Below the pieces are notes generated by a model. That model saw only the letters and a program-made list of their open reading frames with translations, ran no database searches and was not told the DNA's origin. DNA of 32,738 nt from the NCBI GenBank assembly GCA_015491615.1, contig WFVN01000138.1, positions 1 to 32,738 of the forward strand, read 5' to 3'. The translations under genes and the position numbers were made by a program. Every line of letters begins with the position of its first letter. Positions within the stretch are counted from its first letter, which is position 1. This document shows positions 26,439-32,738 of this stretch, piece after piece. This stretch comes from Gammaproteobacteria bacterium. GTDB lineage: Bacteria > Pseudomonadota > Gammaproteobacteria > S012-40.

Positions 26439-27469
26439 GTTGTCGCGCCCGGTTTCACCGCCTGGATGAGAGTGAAGGGGCTGGGCTCGGGGAGGGGTCG
26501 GTAGGCGATGTCGGTGAACCCGACGTCACGCACCATGTCGGCCACTTCCTTCACCGAGTAAGCCCGTCCGGCAGGGGTGTGGACCAACTGATTGAGCCCG
26601 ATGAGCACCGGGAGCAACGGCCCCGACTTCTCCTCATTGAGGAACTGTTCCTGCACCAGCAGCACCCCACCCGGATCCAGGGCCTCGTAAGATTTGCGGA
26701 TGATCTCGCGAATCACGTCCGGCCCTTCCTGGTTGATCATGGAGGACAGGAGCACCACGTCGTAGCCGCTGCCGAAAGGGTCTTCCAGGTAGTTGCCTTC
26801 CTTGGTGCTCACCCGCTCACCGGCGCGGTAATCGGCGATGATGTCGCGGGTGACCTCCAAGGTCTGGGGCAGGTCCATGACGTCGGCGGTCATGCCGAGA
26901 TTCCTCTCCGTCATGATGATAGAGAAGATGCCAGGTCCACCACCCACGTCCAACATCCGCTTTTTACCGGGCAGGGGGACTTCCTCGGCAAGGAGCTGTG
27001 CCTGCGGGATCCCCCGATAGAGCATACCCATGATGTACGTGCGGGTCTCCTCGGGGCCGTGCTCGTGTTGTTTCTCCACCACCGGGCGCCCTTCGATCAC
27101 CGCTTTCTTCAGACCGGTCCAGGCCTCCACCCAGGATTCGAACATGCTGACGATACCGCCCTGATAACGGGGACTGCCCCTCACCAGGAAGGTCTCCGCC
27201 AAGGGAGTGTTGGTGAAACACTCACCCTCCTTGCGCAGGAAGCCCTGACATACCGAGGCTATGAGGATCATCTCCAGGCCACGCGCATCGGCGCCTGTCT
27301 TCTCGGCCAGTTCTTCGGCCGTGGCCGGCCCTTCATGTAGCAGAGTGAACACGTCCAGGGCGTTGGCCACGTGGAATGCGAACGAGGGCCAATAAGCGGA
27401 AGCGGCTTCCATGACCGCCATAGGATTGAGGCCATCGTCTTTGGAGTCGTTCTGCCAATCTTTGTCCAT
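26435..27469 (-). CDS. SAM-dependent methyltransferase of the acetylserotonin O-methyltransferase fold
   Basis: Cytoplasmic protein of 344 residues with the two-domain plan of plant-type and polyketide O-methyltransferases. An N-terminal winged-helix dimerisation domain (about 15-100, FHVANALDVFTLL, TAEELAEKTGADARGLEMIL) precedes the SAM fold with LDVGGGPG (173-180), then VMDLPQTL and a C-terminal GGVLLVQEQFL. Where O-methyltransferases have the catalytic His in a LHDW-like motif, this protein has LLSSMINQEGPD, so the base is missing and the chemistry may differ. It is the first gene of the run with the LolA-like protein, cytochrome and propellers. The substrate is unknown. ATG at 27469 with AAGGGA nearby. 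Confidence 0.85.
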   Translation of the reverse strand: MDKDWQNDSKDDGLNPMAVMEAASAYWPSFAFHVANALDVFTLLHEGPATAEELAEKTGADARGLEMILIASVCQGFLRKEGECFTNTPLAETFLVRGSPRYQGGIVSMFESWVEAWTGLKKAVIEGRPVVEKQHEHGPEETRTYIMGMLYRGIPQAQLLAEEVPLPGKKRMLDVGGGPGIFSIIMTERNLGMTADVMDLPQTLEVTRDIIADYRAGERVSTKEGNYLEDPFGSGYDVVLLSSMINQEGPDVIREIIRKSYEALDPGGVLLVQEQFLNEEKSGPLLPVLIGLNQLVHTPAGRAYSVKEVADMVRDVGFTDIAYRPLPEPSPFTLIQAVKPGATT

Positions 27470-27564
27470 CGAAGTCCCTTGCTTGATATGAACGCCGCAC
27501 CGGCCGACGGATTCCTCCGACCGGATAACGGGAATCTTAAACGCGAAGCGGAAGGAGATAAAGG

Positions 27565-27595
27565 AAAGGGGGCGCCGAAGCGCCCCCTCCCTTTT
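27565..27595 (-). terminator. Rho-independent terminator after the secreted-protein gene
   Basis: Read on minus, GGGGGCGC, loop TTCG, GCGCCCCC (27587 to 27568), then TTTCCTTT. An 8-base GC stem with a UUCG tetraloop and a T-rich tail lies 35 bases after the stop of the 28674 gene. It separates that gene from the methyltransferase operon. On plus the tail TCCCTTTTC also allows some bidirectional action. Confidence 0.85.
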
Positions 27596-27621
27596 CTTCG
27601 GCTAGACAGCCTTGCCGTTGA

Positions 27622-28674
27622 TCACGGGCAAACGTCGGTCACCCCATCGGCACCCACGCCCGTGGGGCTGGGATTGCCATCCGTGCCCACCAAGCAGGGA
27701 TTGGGACCGAAGTTGCCGTCCCAGTTCCAGGGTCCGGCCTGGAACAGACTGAAGTAGGCGATGGGATTGGGCGTCTGGGGCGAGCCGACCACCTCGTAAG
27801 CCTGGTAGCCGAACATGCTGCCCATCATGCCGCCGGTCATACCGCCGCCACCACCCGTACCACCGGTACCAACGGTGGAAGTCAAGTCGATGGACTGACC
27901 GATCCAGGTGGCCTTGATGTTGTCACCCGGATTGTAGGTGAGGGAGTCCCCCGTGGGCAGGCTGGCGGTACCGGAAGCGTTCATCCGGGTACCGGCGAGC
28001 TGACGCAGGGTGAACACCTGCAGATCGGTGGGGGCACCCACCGCGCCTTGCTGCAGACCCACCACCTGGTCCAACTCCATGGTGAAGCCGTCGGGCTGGC
28101 CGTCTCCGTCGCTGTCGACGTCCGCGGCATAGAAGAAGTTGCTCACGAAGTCATCGGCATAGCCGGCGCCACCGGCATTCTCCAGAATTTGGTCGATGAC
28201 GATGGTGTCGGCATTGGGATCCAGCCCCCAACCGGTGGCGAGGCTGGTGTTGGCAGCGAACACGGTGCCGTCGGGCGTGGTCTGGTTGATGGTCTGCTTA
28301 CCGATGATGCCCTGCGGGTTGGCGCCGCCGCCACCACCGAAGTTGACGGTCATAAGAACCACCGTCTCGTCGGCGAAGCTGGGCGCCGTGAGGGTGGGGT
28401 CGACCGTGGCATTCTGGTCGGTGACGATGGTGCGGATGTAGGCATCGGTGGCACCCGCCTGCTGCATGCTCAATTGCAGGAAGCCGTTACCCTCGGCGAT
28501 GACGCCGCAGGTCCACCCCGCCGGACAGTTGTAGCTGATGGCCCCGTTATTGGCGGTCCACTGATCGAAGGTCTTGACCTCGATGGGGACTGCGGCGGAA
28601 CTCGCCCCGGCATACATCGCCGCCAACGCCCCCGCGAGCGCAGTCATTTTGATGAACTCCTTCCCCGTACGCAT
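27622..28674 (-). CDS. Secreted protein of unknown family with calcium-loop motif
   Basis: The 350 residues have a signal peptide ending AGASSA. No known family is recognised. Visible marks: a Cys pair CPAGWTC (50, 56) and another at 327 and 349, likely disulfides; DVDSDGDGQPDG (185-196), like the acidic calcium loops of thrombospondin type 3 repeats; a Gly-rich run at 267-278 followed by MTGGMMGSMFGY, rich in Met; and a Gly/Asn/Thr-rich beta-type composition with few charged residues overall, as in surface-layer or extracellular matrix proteins. The start is set by CGAGGAGG five bases before the ATG at 28674. It has its own promoter, leader and strong terminator, so it may be highly expressed alone. 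Confidence 0.75.
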   Translation of the reverse strand: MRTGKEFIKMTALAGALAAMYAGASSAAVPIEVKTFDQWTANNGAISYNCPAGWTCGVIAEGNGFLQLSMQQAGATDAYIRTIVTDQNATVDPTLTAPSFADETVVLMTVNFGGGGGANPQGIIGKQTINQTTPDGTVFAANTSLATGWGLDPNADTIVIDQILENAGGAGYADDFVSNFFYAADVDSDGDGQPDGFTMELDQVVGLQQGAVGAPTDLQVFTLRQLAGTRMNASGTASLPTGDSLTYNPGDNIKATWIGQSIDLTSTVGTGGTGGGGGMTGGMMGSMFGYQAYEVVGSPQTPNPIAYFSLFQAGPWNWDGNFGPNPCLVGTDGNPSPTGVGADGVTDVCP

Positions 28675-28679
28675 AGCAA

Positions 28680-28687
28680 CCTCCTCG
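28680..28687 (-). promoter_or_regulatory. Strong ribosome binding site of the secreted protein
   Basis: CGAGGAGG on minus, five bases before the ATG at 28674. It decides this start over upstream in-frame codons. Confidence 0.8.
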
Positions 28688-28713
28688 TTCTTGGTTGGCT
28701 TTCGGTTGACCCA

Positions 28714-28734
28714 TCCCGCCATCCTTTGGCGGGA
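28714..28734 (-). repeat. Perfect 8-base inverted repeat in the 5' leader
   Basis: TCCCGCCA and TGGCGGGA flank a five-base loop that reads AAGGA on minus. It would fold as a stable hairpin 40 bases before the start codon of the secreted protein gene. Confidence 0.75.
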
Positions 28735-28752
28735 CCTTGGAACGAACTGCAC

Positions 28753-28767
28753 GTCCTGTTCCAGGAC
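28753..28767. repeat. Second inverted repeat in the 5' leader
   Basis: GTCCTG and CAGGAC around a three-base spacer; a hairpin in RNA or a small operator in DNA. It lies between the predicted promoter and the first hairpin. Confidence 0.65.
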
Positions 28768-28806
28768 CAACGCCCCTTCCTGGAGCGCTGCGCAGTCTTA
28801 CCTCTC

Positions 28807-28835
28807 AAGCTAGCAATGACCTCGTTCGAAGTCAA
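28807..28835 (-). promoter_or_regulatory. Predicted extended -10 promoter of the secreted protein gene
   Basis: On minus: TTGACT (28830-28835), a 17-base spacer that ends TGC, then TAGCTT (28807-28812). The TGn before the -10 box makes up for its weak match. Transcription would start near 28800 and leave a leader of about 125 bases. Confidence 0.45.
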
Positions 28836-28881
28836 GTTTTTGGCTGCCTTATTCTCCATGGAGTTTTCCGTTTTCAGGCAC

Positions 28882-28916
28882 CAAAAACACAAGCTTTTGA
28901 TTGAAAGATGTTTTTG
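28882..28916. repeat. AT-rich inverted repeat after the histidine phosphatase gene
   Basis: CAAAAACA (28882-28889) and TGTTTTTG (28909-28916) are complementary, with looser pairing outside (GGCAC and GCACC). It lies 17 bases after the phosphatase stop on minus. It may act as a weak terminator, though there is no T run after it. Confidence 0.4.
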
Positions 28917-28932
28917 CACCTCCTGAACGAGT

Positions 28933-29568
28933 CTAGCGGTTCAAATAGCCGTAGAACACGCGGTTGAGGTAGCGCAAGTTCCTTTGCCCGCGGCCCACGT
29001 CCAGGCGTGTCGCCGAGGCGTAGTCCAGGGTGAGCCAGCGATAGCGCGCCAGGGGCAGGCCCAGGGTACGCGCCAGATACACCCGCAGCGGGCCCACGTG
29101 ACTCACCACGGCGATGCGCTCGCCCGGATGGCGCGCGAGGATGGCCTCGATGGCCGGGCACACCCGTTCGGCCAGTTGGTGGACAGTCTCGCCATCCGCC
29201 GGGGCGTAGCCGGCCTGGTCGGCCTTCCAGGCGCGGAATCCGTCGGGGTCGCCAGCCTGGATCTGGTCGAAGGTGAGCCCTTCCCAGACACCGAAGCGGC
29301 GCTCCACCAGTTCCGGCACCAGGATCACCTCGCAGCCGGCGGTAGCGGCCACGGCCTCGGCGGTCTGCCGCGCCCGGGCCACCGGGCTGGCATAGACCGC
29401 CGCCAGCCCTTCGCCGGCCAGTCCCTGCGCCAGGGCCTCGGCCTGCCTGCGGCCGTTTTCGTTGAGGGGCGGATCTTCCCGCTCGTCGCAGTAGATGCGG
29501 TCGAGAGGAAAGTCCGTCTCTCCGTGACGGCACAGGTACAGGTCGGTGCTCGGTTCCTTTTCTCTCAT
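28933..29568 (-). CDS. Histidine phosphatase family protein
   Basis: Cytoplasmic protein of 211 residues of the phosphoglycerate-mutase-like superfamily. The phosphohistidine motif is LCRHGETDF near residue 14, with SPVARARQTAEA, then ERRFGVWEGLTFDQI, and the second catalytic His in VVSHVGPLRVYLA. The pattern fits phosphatases such as the CobC/alpha-ribazole phosphatase and GpmB-like groups, but no cobalamin genes are near, so the substrate cannot be given. GAGAGGA lies about 6 bases before the ATG. It follows the sulfotransferase-like gene by 75 bases on the same strand. Confidence 0.9.
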   Translation of the reverse strand: MREKEPSTDLYLCRHGETDFPLDRIYCDEREDPPLNENGRRQAEALAQGLAGEGLAAVYASPVARARQTAEAVAATAGCEVILVPELVERRFGVWEGLTFDQIQAGDPDGFRAWKADQAGYAPADGETVHQLAERVCPAIEAILARHPGERIAVVSHVGPLRVYLARTLGLPLARYRWLTLDYASATRLDVGRGQRNLRYLNRVFYGYLNR

Positions 29569-29643
29569 CGCGGTCCTCTCGTCCTCCCACGGGCCATCCC
29601 GGAGGAGGCTTCGCTTTGGCTATCGGCCAATTACATCACAGTT

Positions 29644-30327
29644 TTAGGGTTTTGTGGCGTGCCAACTCTCGGGAAGAATGAAGGCCCGGATGCGCGTGGC
29701 ATCGGGGCTGAGACCCAGCGCCTCGGCGAGGGCGGCGAAGGGGGCCGTATCGCCCTGGACGAGGGAGTGGCTGGCGATCTCGCGCCACCAGGCGACACCG
29801 GCGCACAGGGCCTGCAGGCGCCGCAGGTAGGCTTCGGCCCAGTCCCGCCATTGGGCTTCGCTGAGGCCGTGCTGGGCCATGAAGGGAGTGCGCTGGCAGG
29901 AGCGGATGACATCGTCCACGGGGCGTTCGACGATCACCCAGCGGGCCTGCGGGAAGGCCTGCGCCCACAGGGGCCACAGGAGGGTGAGCTTGGCGTCCTT
30001 GAACAGCCAGGGACGGCTGCCATCGTAGCCTTCGTCCCGCAGGATGCAGTGGACGGTCTCGCGCAGGTTGTCCACCGGCAGGAGTTCGTCGGGGGCAGGC
30101 AGGCGGCGCACGCCCAAGGGGTCCATGCCGAGGGCCCGGAGAATGCCTTTGTCGACCCCTTCGCGCAGGGCGACGTTCTCGAAAAAGCCGCGGGGATTGG
30201 GGGGGCCGCCGGGGACGGTACGACCCACCCAGGCGCCGCTCTCGGCCAACAGACCGGCCACCAGAGAAGTGCCCGAACGGGGCAGGCCGGTGACGAGGAT
30301 GGGACGGTCCCAGTGGTCGGACGTCAT
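29644..30327 (-). CDS. Sulfotransferase family protein
   Basis: Small protein of 227 residues with the PAPS 5'-phosphosulfate loop LVTGLPRSGTSLVAGLL near the N-terminus and a 3'-phosphate-type motif VIVERPVDDVIRSC further on, as in bacterial sulfotransferase-like proteins. It would move sulfate from PAPS to an unknown acceptor, or bind a related nucleotide. Its ATG overlaps the stop of the lipoate ligase gene by 4 bases (ATGA), so it is coupled with it. No secretion signal is seen. It is shorter than many sulfotransferases (often 270-300 residues) but has no sign of truncation. Confidence 0.85.
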   Translation of the reverse strand: MTSDHWDRPILVTGLPRSGTSLVAGLLAESGAWVGRTVPGGPPNPRGFFENVALREGVDKGILRALGMDPLGVRRLPAPDELLPVDNLRETVHCILRDEGYDGSRPWLFKDAKLTLLWPLWAQAFPQARWVIVERPVDDVIRSCQRTPFMAQHGLSEAQWRDWAEAYLRRLQALCAGVAWWREIASHSLVQGDTAPFAALAEALGLSPDATRIRAFILPESWHATKP

Positions 30328-31397
30328 TCGCGGTGCACGGCGTTGAGGATGGCGGTGACCACGTCTTCGGGTTCCACGCCGGGAATCTGTAGCCCCAGTT
30401 CCCGGTAGGCGCGGGCCACCGCGGCGAGCAGAGGCTCACGTTCCAGGGGCAAGCCGCGCAGGCGCTCGTCGAGGCGCAGGACGCCGTTCTCCGGCCAGCA
30501 GGTGAAGTCGCCGCTCACCAGGAGGTCGGCGATGCGACCGTCCTTGACCAGGAGCTGCACCCGCAGGAGCCCGCCGGGGGCCTTGTGGGCGGCCTCGGTG
30601 AGGTGGGTGTCGGCGGCAATCTTGACCCCCATCTCGACGAATTTGCGTCCCATTTGATAGGTCCATTCGGGGTCGGCCAGTTCCCGTTCCGCCCGTTCGA
30701 TGGCGGCCAGTTCGTGCTCGCCGGGTTCGTCCAGGACCGGCTCGACCCCGAGGACGGCGGCCACCTGGCACAGGAACTCCGCCTGCACCGCCGCGCGCGG
30801 GGGGGCTTCCCCCAGTTCCTTGCGCAGGGTGGTCATGTAGTCGTCCAGGCCCTGACGGAGCTTGTCGCGGAATTTCTCCGAGGGCACGCGCAGGCAGCGG
30901 GCCATGGTCTCGGTGTCGAAGTCGAACAGGAAGCTGCCCACCATGACCACCGCCTCGCCGATGTGGGCGGCGCCGGTGCCGCCGATCTTGCGCCCGTGCA
31001 CATGGATGTCGTTGATAGGGCGGAAGCGTGCGTCCACCCCCAAGGCCTGGTAGGTGCGTGCCACCGGCTCGATGAAGCGGGGGTAGATCTCCAGCACCTG
31101 TCCGGGCACCAAGTGACGGGGGAAGATGAAGTGGAAGAAGAGCTGGTTGCTGTCGAGGAGGACGGCGCCGCCTCCCACGTGGCGGCGGATCACCGGCAGG
31201 CCGTGTTGCCGACACCAGGCCTCGTCCACTTCCAGGGCGATCTCCTGGTGCAGGCCCACGCAGACGTAAGGGGCGTCGGGGGAGACGAGAGTGAGCACGG
31301 GGTCGTCGTCCCGCCCCAACGCCTCGGCCACGCCGTGATAGACGGCCTGGGAGCGCAGGGGCGAGACGGTACCGAAGTCGAGGACGCGCAGGCGCAT
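30324..31397 (-). CDS. lplA: Lipoate-protein ligase family protein
   Basis: Protein of 357 residues of the biotin/lipoate A/B ligase fold. The substrate loop RRHVGGGAVLLD and the catalytic segment NDIHVHGRKIGGTGAAH, with the conserved Lys, are present, as is an accessory C-terminal domain (about 265-357, with LLRVQLLVKDGRIADLLVSGDF). A two-domain layout is typical of ATP-dependent lipoate ligases, which attach lipoate to dehydrogenase E2 or GcvH. No lipoylated protein is encoded nearby. Its ATG follows directly on the stop of the membrane methyltransferase-like gene, and its end overlaps the sulfotransferase start, so the three form an operon. Confidence 0.85.
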   Translation of the reverse strand: MRLRVLDFGTVSPLRSQAVYHGVAEALGRDDDPVLTLVSPDAPYVCVGLHQEIALEVDEAWCRQHGLPVIRRHVGGGAVLLDSNQLFFHFIFPRHLVPGQVLEIYPRFIEPVARTYQALGVDARFRPINDIHVHGRKIGGTGAAHIGEAVVMVGSFLFDFDTETMARCLRVPSEKFRDKLRQGLDDYMTTLRKELGEAPPRAAVQAEFLCQVAAVLGVEPVLDEPGEHELAAIERAERELADPEWTYQMGRKFVEMGVKIAADTHLTEAAHKAPGGLLRVQLLVKDGRIADLLVSGDFTCWPENGVLRLDERLRGLPLEREPLLAAVARAYRELGLQIPGVEPEDVVTAILNAVHRE

Positions 31398-32624
31398 TCA
31401 GACGATTCCCGGGATGAAGCGGTAGCGGACGCGGCGCATGTACCAGCGGTATTCGGGATACTGGCGCAGGTGGCGTTCCTCGGTCAAACAGCGGGCCACG
31501 TAGAGCGCGCTCCAGCCGAGCATGCCGAACAGCCAGGGCCAGGACCAGAAGGCGCCGTACACCCCCGCCTGGAGCCACCAGAAAGTGAGTTTGCAGGTGG
31601 TGGCGGGGTGGCGTACGAGGCCGTAGGGGCCGCGCCATTGGAGGCGCTTGAAGGTGATGTTGGCGCCGGAGGGCCCAAGGGAGAGGTCGCTGTAAATGAG
31701 GGCGGCGAGGAGTGCAGTGAGCACCACCTGGAAGGCGAGAACGGCGCCGGCGTCGGGAAGCAGGAGGGTCTGTGGGGCGGCGGTGCCCACGTTGGGGCCG
31801 AAGGGGAAGATGAGGCCGGTGACCTGGTTCATGGGCGCGTAGCAGGCCAGACACACCAACCAGCCGGAGAGGGTGGTGTCGATGGAGCGGCTGCGGTTTT
31901 CCATCCAGCGGGATTCCAGGCCGTAGGCGGCGGAGGCGGCGATGGCGTCGGCCGCCCACAGGAGGCTGGAGAGCCAGGCCAGGGCAACCAGATCGAAGCC
32001 ACCGCCCCACTGCCCCGCCAGGCGTACCGCCTGGTCCAGGTTGACCCCCACCTGTCCCACCATGACGGGGATGAAGTAGGCACGCGAGAGGAGGTTCAAC
32101 AGGACCTTGCGGTTGCCCCAATTGCGCCAGGCGCGCCGGCGCAGGCGATACCCGGGCCACAGGCTGCGCAGCAGTTGCCACAGGCGCACGGCGGGGTCGT
32201 GATAGTCCTCCACCGGGCTGGCGCGCAGACGCAGGGTGAGGAGGAAATAGGGCAGGCCCAAGGGCAGGTAGAGATCCCACAGGGCCCGCAGGAAGGCGGT
32301 GGTGTGTTCCAGCCCCCGGTAGTAGGGGTGGTGGGCGAAGAAGGCCCGGGCCAGCCACAGGAGGGCGCCCCAGATCAGGTAACGCGCGAGGGCGCGCGGG
32401 AGCAGGTGCGACCAGGGCCGGGCGTCGATCCGGTAGTGGCCGAGTCCCCGCCCCTGGCGCCAGGCGTTCATGATCCCCCAGAGGGCGGCGAGGATCAGGG
32501 GCGGCCAGTGGAAGTGTTCGCCGATGCCGCCTTGCCGTGCCGCCCAGAGATAGGCCCCCGTCACCACGGCGAGGGCGGCGGCGACGTAGGCGTGCGGCGA
32601 GAGGTTGAAACTGCGCGGATCCAC
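31398..32624 (-). CDS. Multi-pass membrane protein with C-terminal isoprenylcysteine/phospholipid methyltransferase-like domain
   Basis: The 408 residues contain about eight hydrophobic segments. The C-terminal 100 residues carry GPYGLVRHPATTCKLTFWWL and then LTEERHLRQYPEYRWYMRRV, which are the RHP and EE...Y marks of the ICMT/PEMT methyltransferase families that methylate lipid-like substrates at the membrane. The N-terminal 270 residues are not recognised. The start is a GTG at 32624 with no strong ribosome site; a later start is possible. It heads the run with the lipoate ligase and sulfotransferase genes. Confidence 0.75.
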   Translation of the reverse strand: MDPRSFNLSPHAYVAAALAVVTGAYLWAARQGGIGEHFHWPPLILAALWGIMNAWRQGRGLGHYRIDARPWSHLLPRALARYLIWGALLWLARAFFAHHPYYRGLEHTTAFLRALWDLYLPLGLPYFLLTLRLRASPVEDYHDPAVRLWQLLRSLWPGYRLRRRAWRNWGNRKVLLNLLSRAYFIPVMVGQVGVNLDQAVRLAGQWGGGFDLVALAWLSSLLWAADAIAASAAYGLESRWMENRSRSIDTTLSGWLVCLACYAPMNQVTGLIFPFGPNVGTAAPQTLLLPDAGAVLAFQVVLTALLAALIYSDLSLGPSGANITFKRLQWRGPYGLVRHPATTCKLTFWWLQAGVYGAFWSWPWLFGMLGWSALYVARCLTEERHLRQYPEYRWYMRRVRYRFIPGIV

Positions 32625-32738
32625 GGAGAGCGCAGGGGCAAGATCCGGGCCGGAAGTGCGAACGAAGAGCCTCGATCGGGTGACTCAGGCACAGGAGGGG
32701 TCTCGCCCCATGGTAACGGTCACGGACGACGTAGGGCC
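32625..32738. other. Right-edge gap
   Basis: The last 114 bases hold no supported gene; they may contain the promoter of the membrane methyltransferase-like operon. No good sigma70 boxes were seen. Confidence 0.3.

Noticed and set aside
29616-29630. TTGGC/GCCAA inverted repeat after the sulfotransferase gene as a terminator
   Set aside because: The stem is only five bases and no T run follows on either strand.
30436-32358. 640-codon minus frame across the lipoate ligase and membrane protein genes
   Set aside because: It is rich in Pro, Arg and Gly, spans two well-supported genes in another frame and matches no family.

Overview
The window is about 32.7 kb of GC-rich DNA, densely coded, from what is most likely a gammaproteobacterium. 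The pointers are biosynthetic arginine decarboxylase beside spermidine synthase, a pstC-pstA-pstB-phoU operon whose permeases carry the large periplasmic insertions seen in some gammaproteobacteria, a full-length Slt-type lytic transglycosylase, and many c-type cytochromes. The cytochromes suggest a respiratory or chemolithotrophic life style. No rRNA, tRNA, CRISPR array, transposase or integrase was found. The taxon is an inference.

Layout. 1-5.5 kb holds housekeeping genes: a partial NDUFA9-like dehydrogenase/epimerase and a lytic transglycosylase on the minus strand, then a succinate-semialdehyde-type dehydrogenase, an HDOD protein and a small exported protein that starts inside the HDOD gene. 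5.5-11.1 kb is the phosphate operon pstC-pstA-pstB-phoU, preceded by a near-consensus Pho box and a well-spaced -10 box; no pstS lies in the window. 11.1-14.2 kb is polyamine synthesis: speA followed by a small cupin gene on minus, and speE divergent on plus. 14.2-16.3 kb is an AT-richer island with one lipoprotein serine hydrolase of foreign appearance.

16.3-28.7 kb is the most interesting part, an electron-transfer and envelope region. A six-haem fused class I cytochrome faces away from a five-haem cytochrome that is followed by an NHL-propeller lipoprotein. Convergent with these is a membrane sensor with a periplasmic CxxCH motif and intact GGDEF and EAL domains. Next, on minus, comes a run of methyltransferase, LolA-like exported protein, monohaem cytochrome c and two paralogous exported Reg_prop-type beta-propellers. 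Upstream of that run, behind a strong terminator, is a secreted protein of unknown family with a calcium-loop motif, a Gly/Met-rich stretch and a structured 5' leader. Together these could form an extracytoplasmic redox system with cyclic-di-GMP output. That is a hypothesis, not something the sequence proves.

28.9-32.7 kb holds a histidine phosphatase and a tight set of an isoprenylcysteine-methyltransferase-like membrane protein, a lipoate-protein ligase and a sulfotransferase-like protein.
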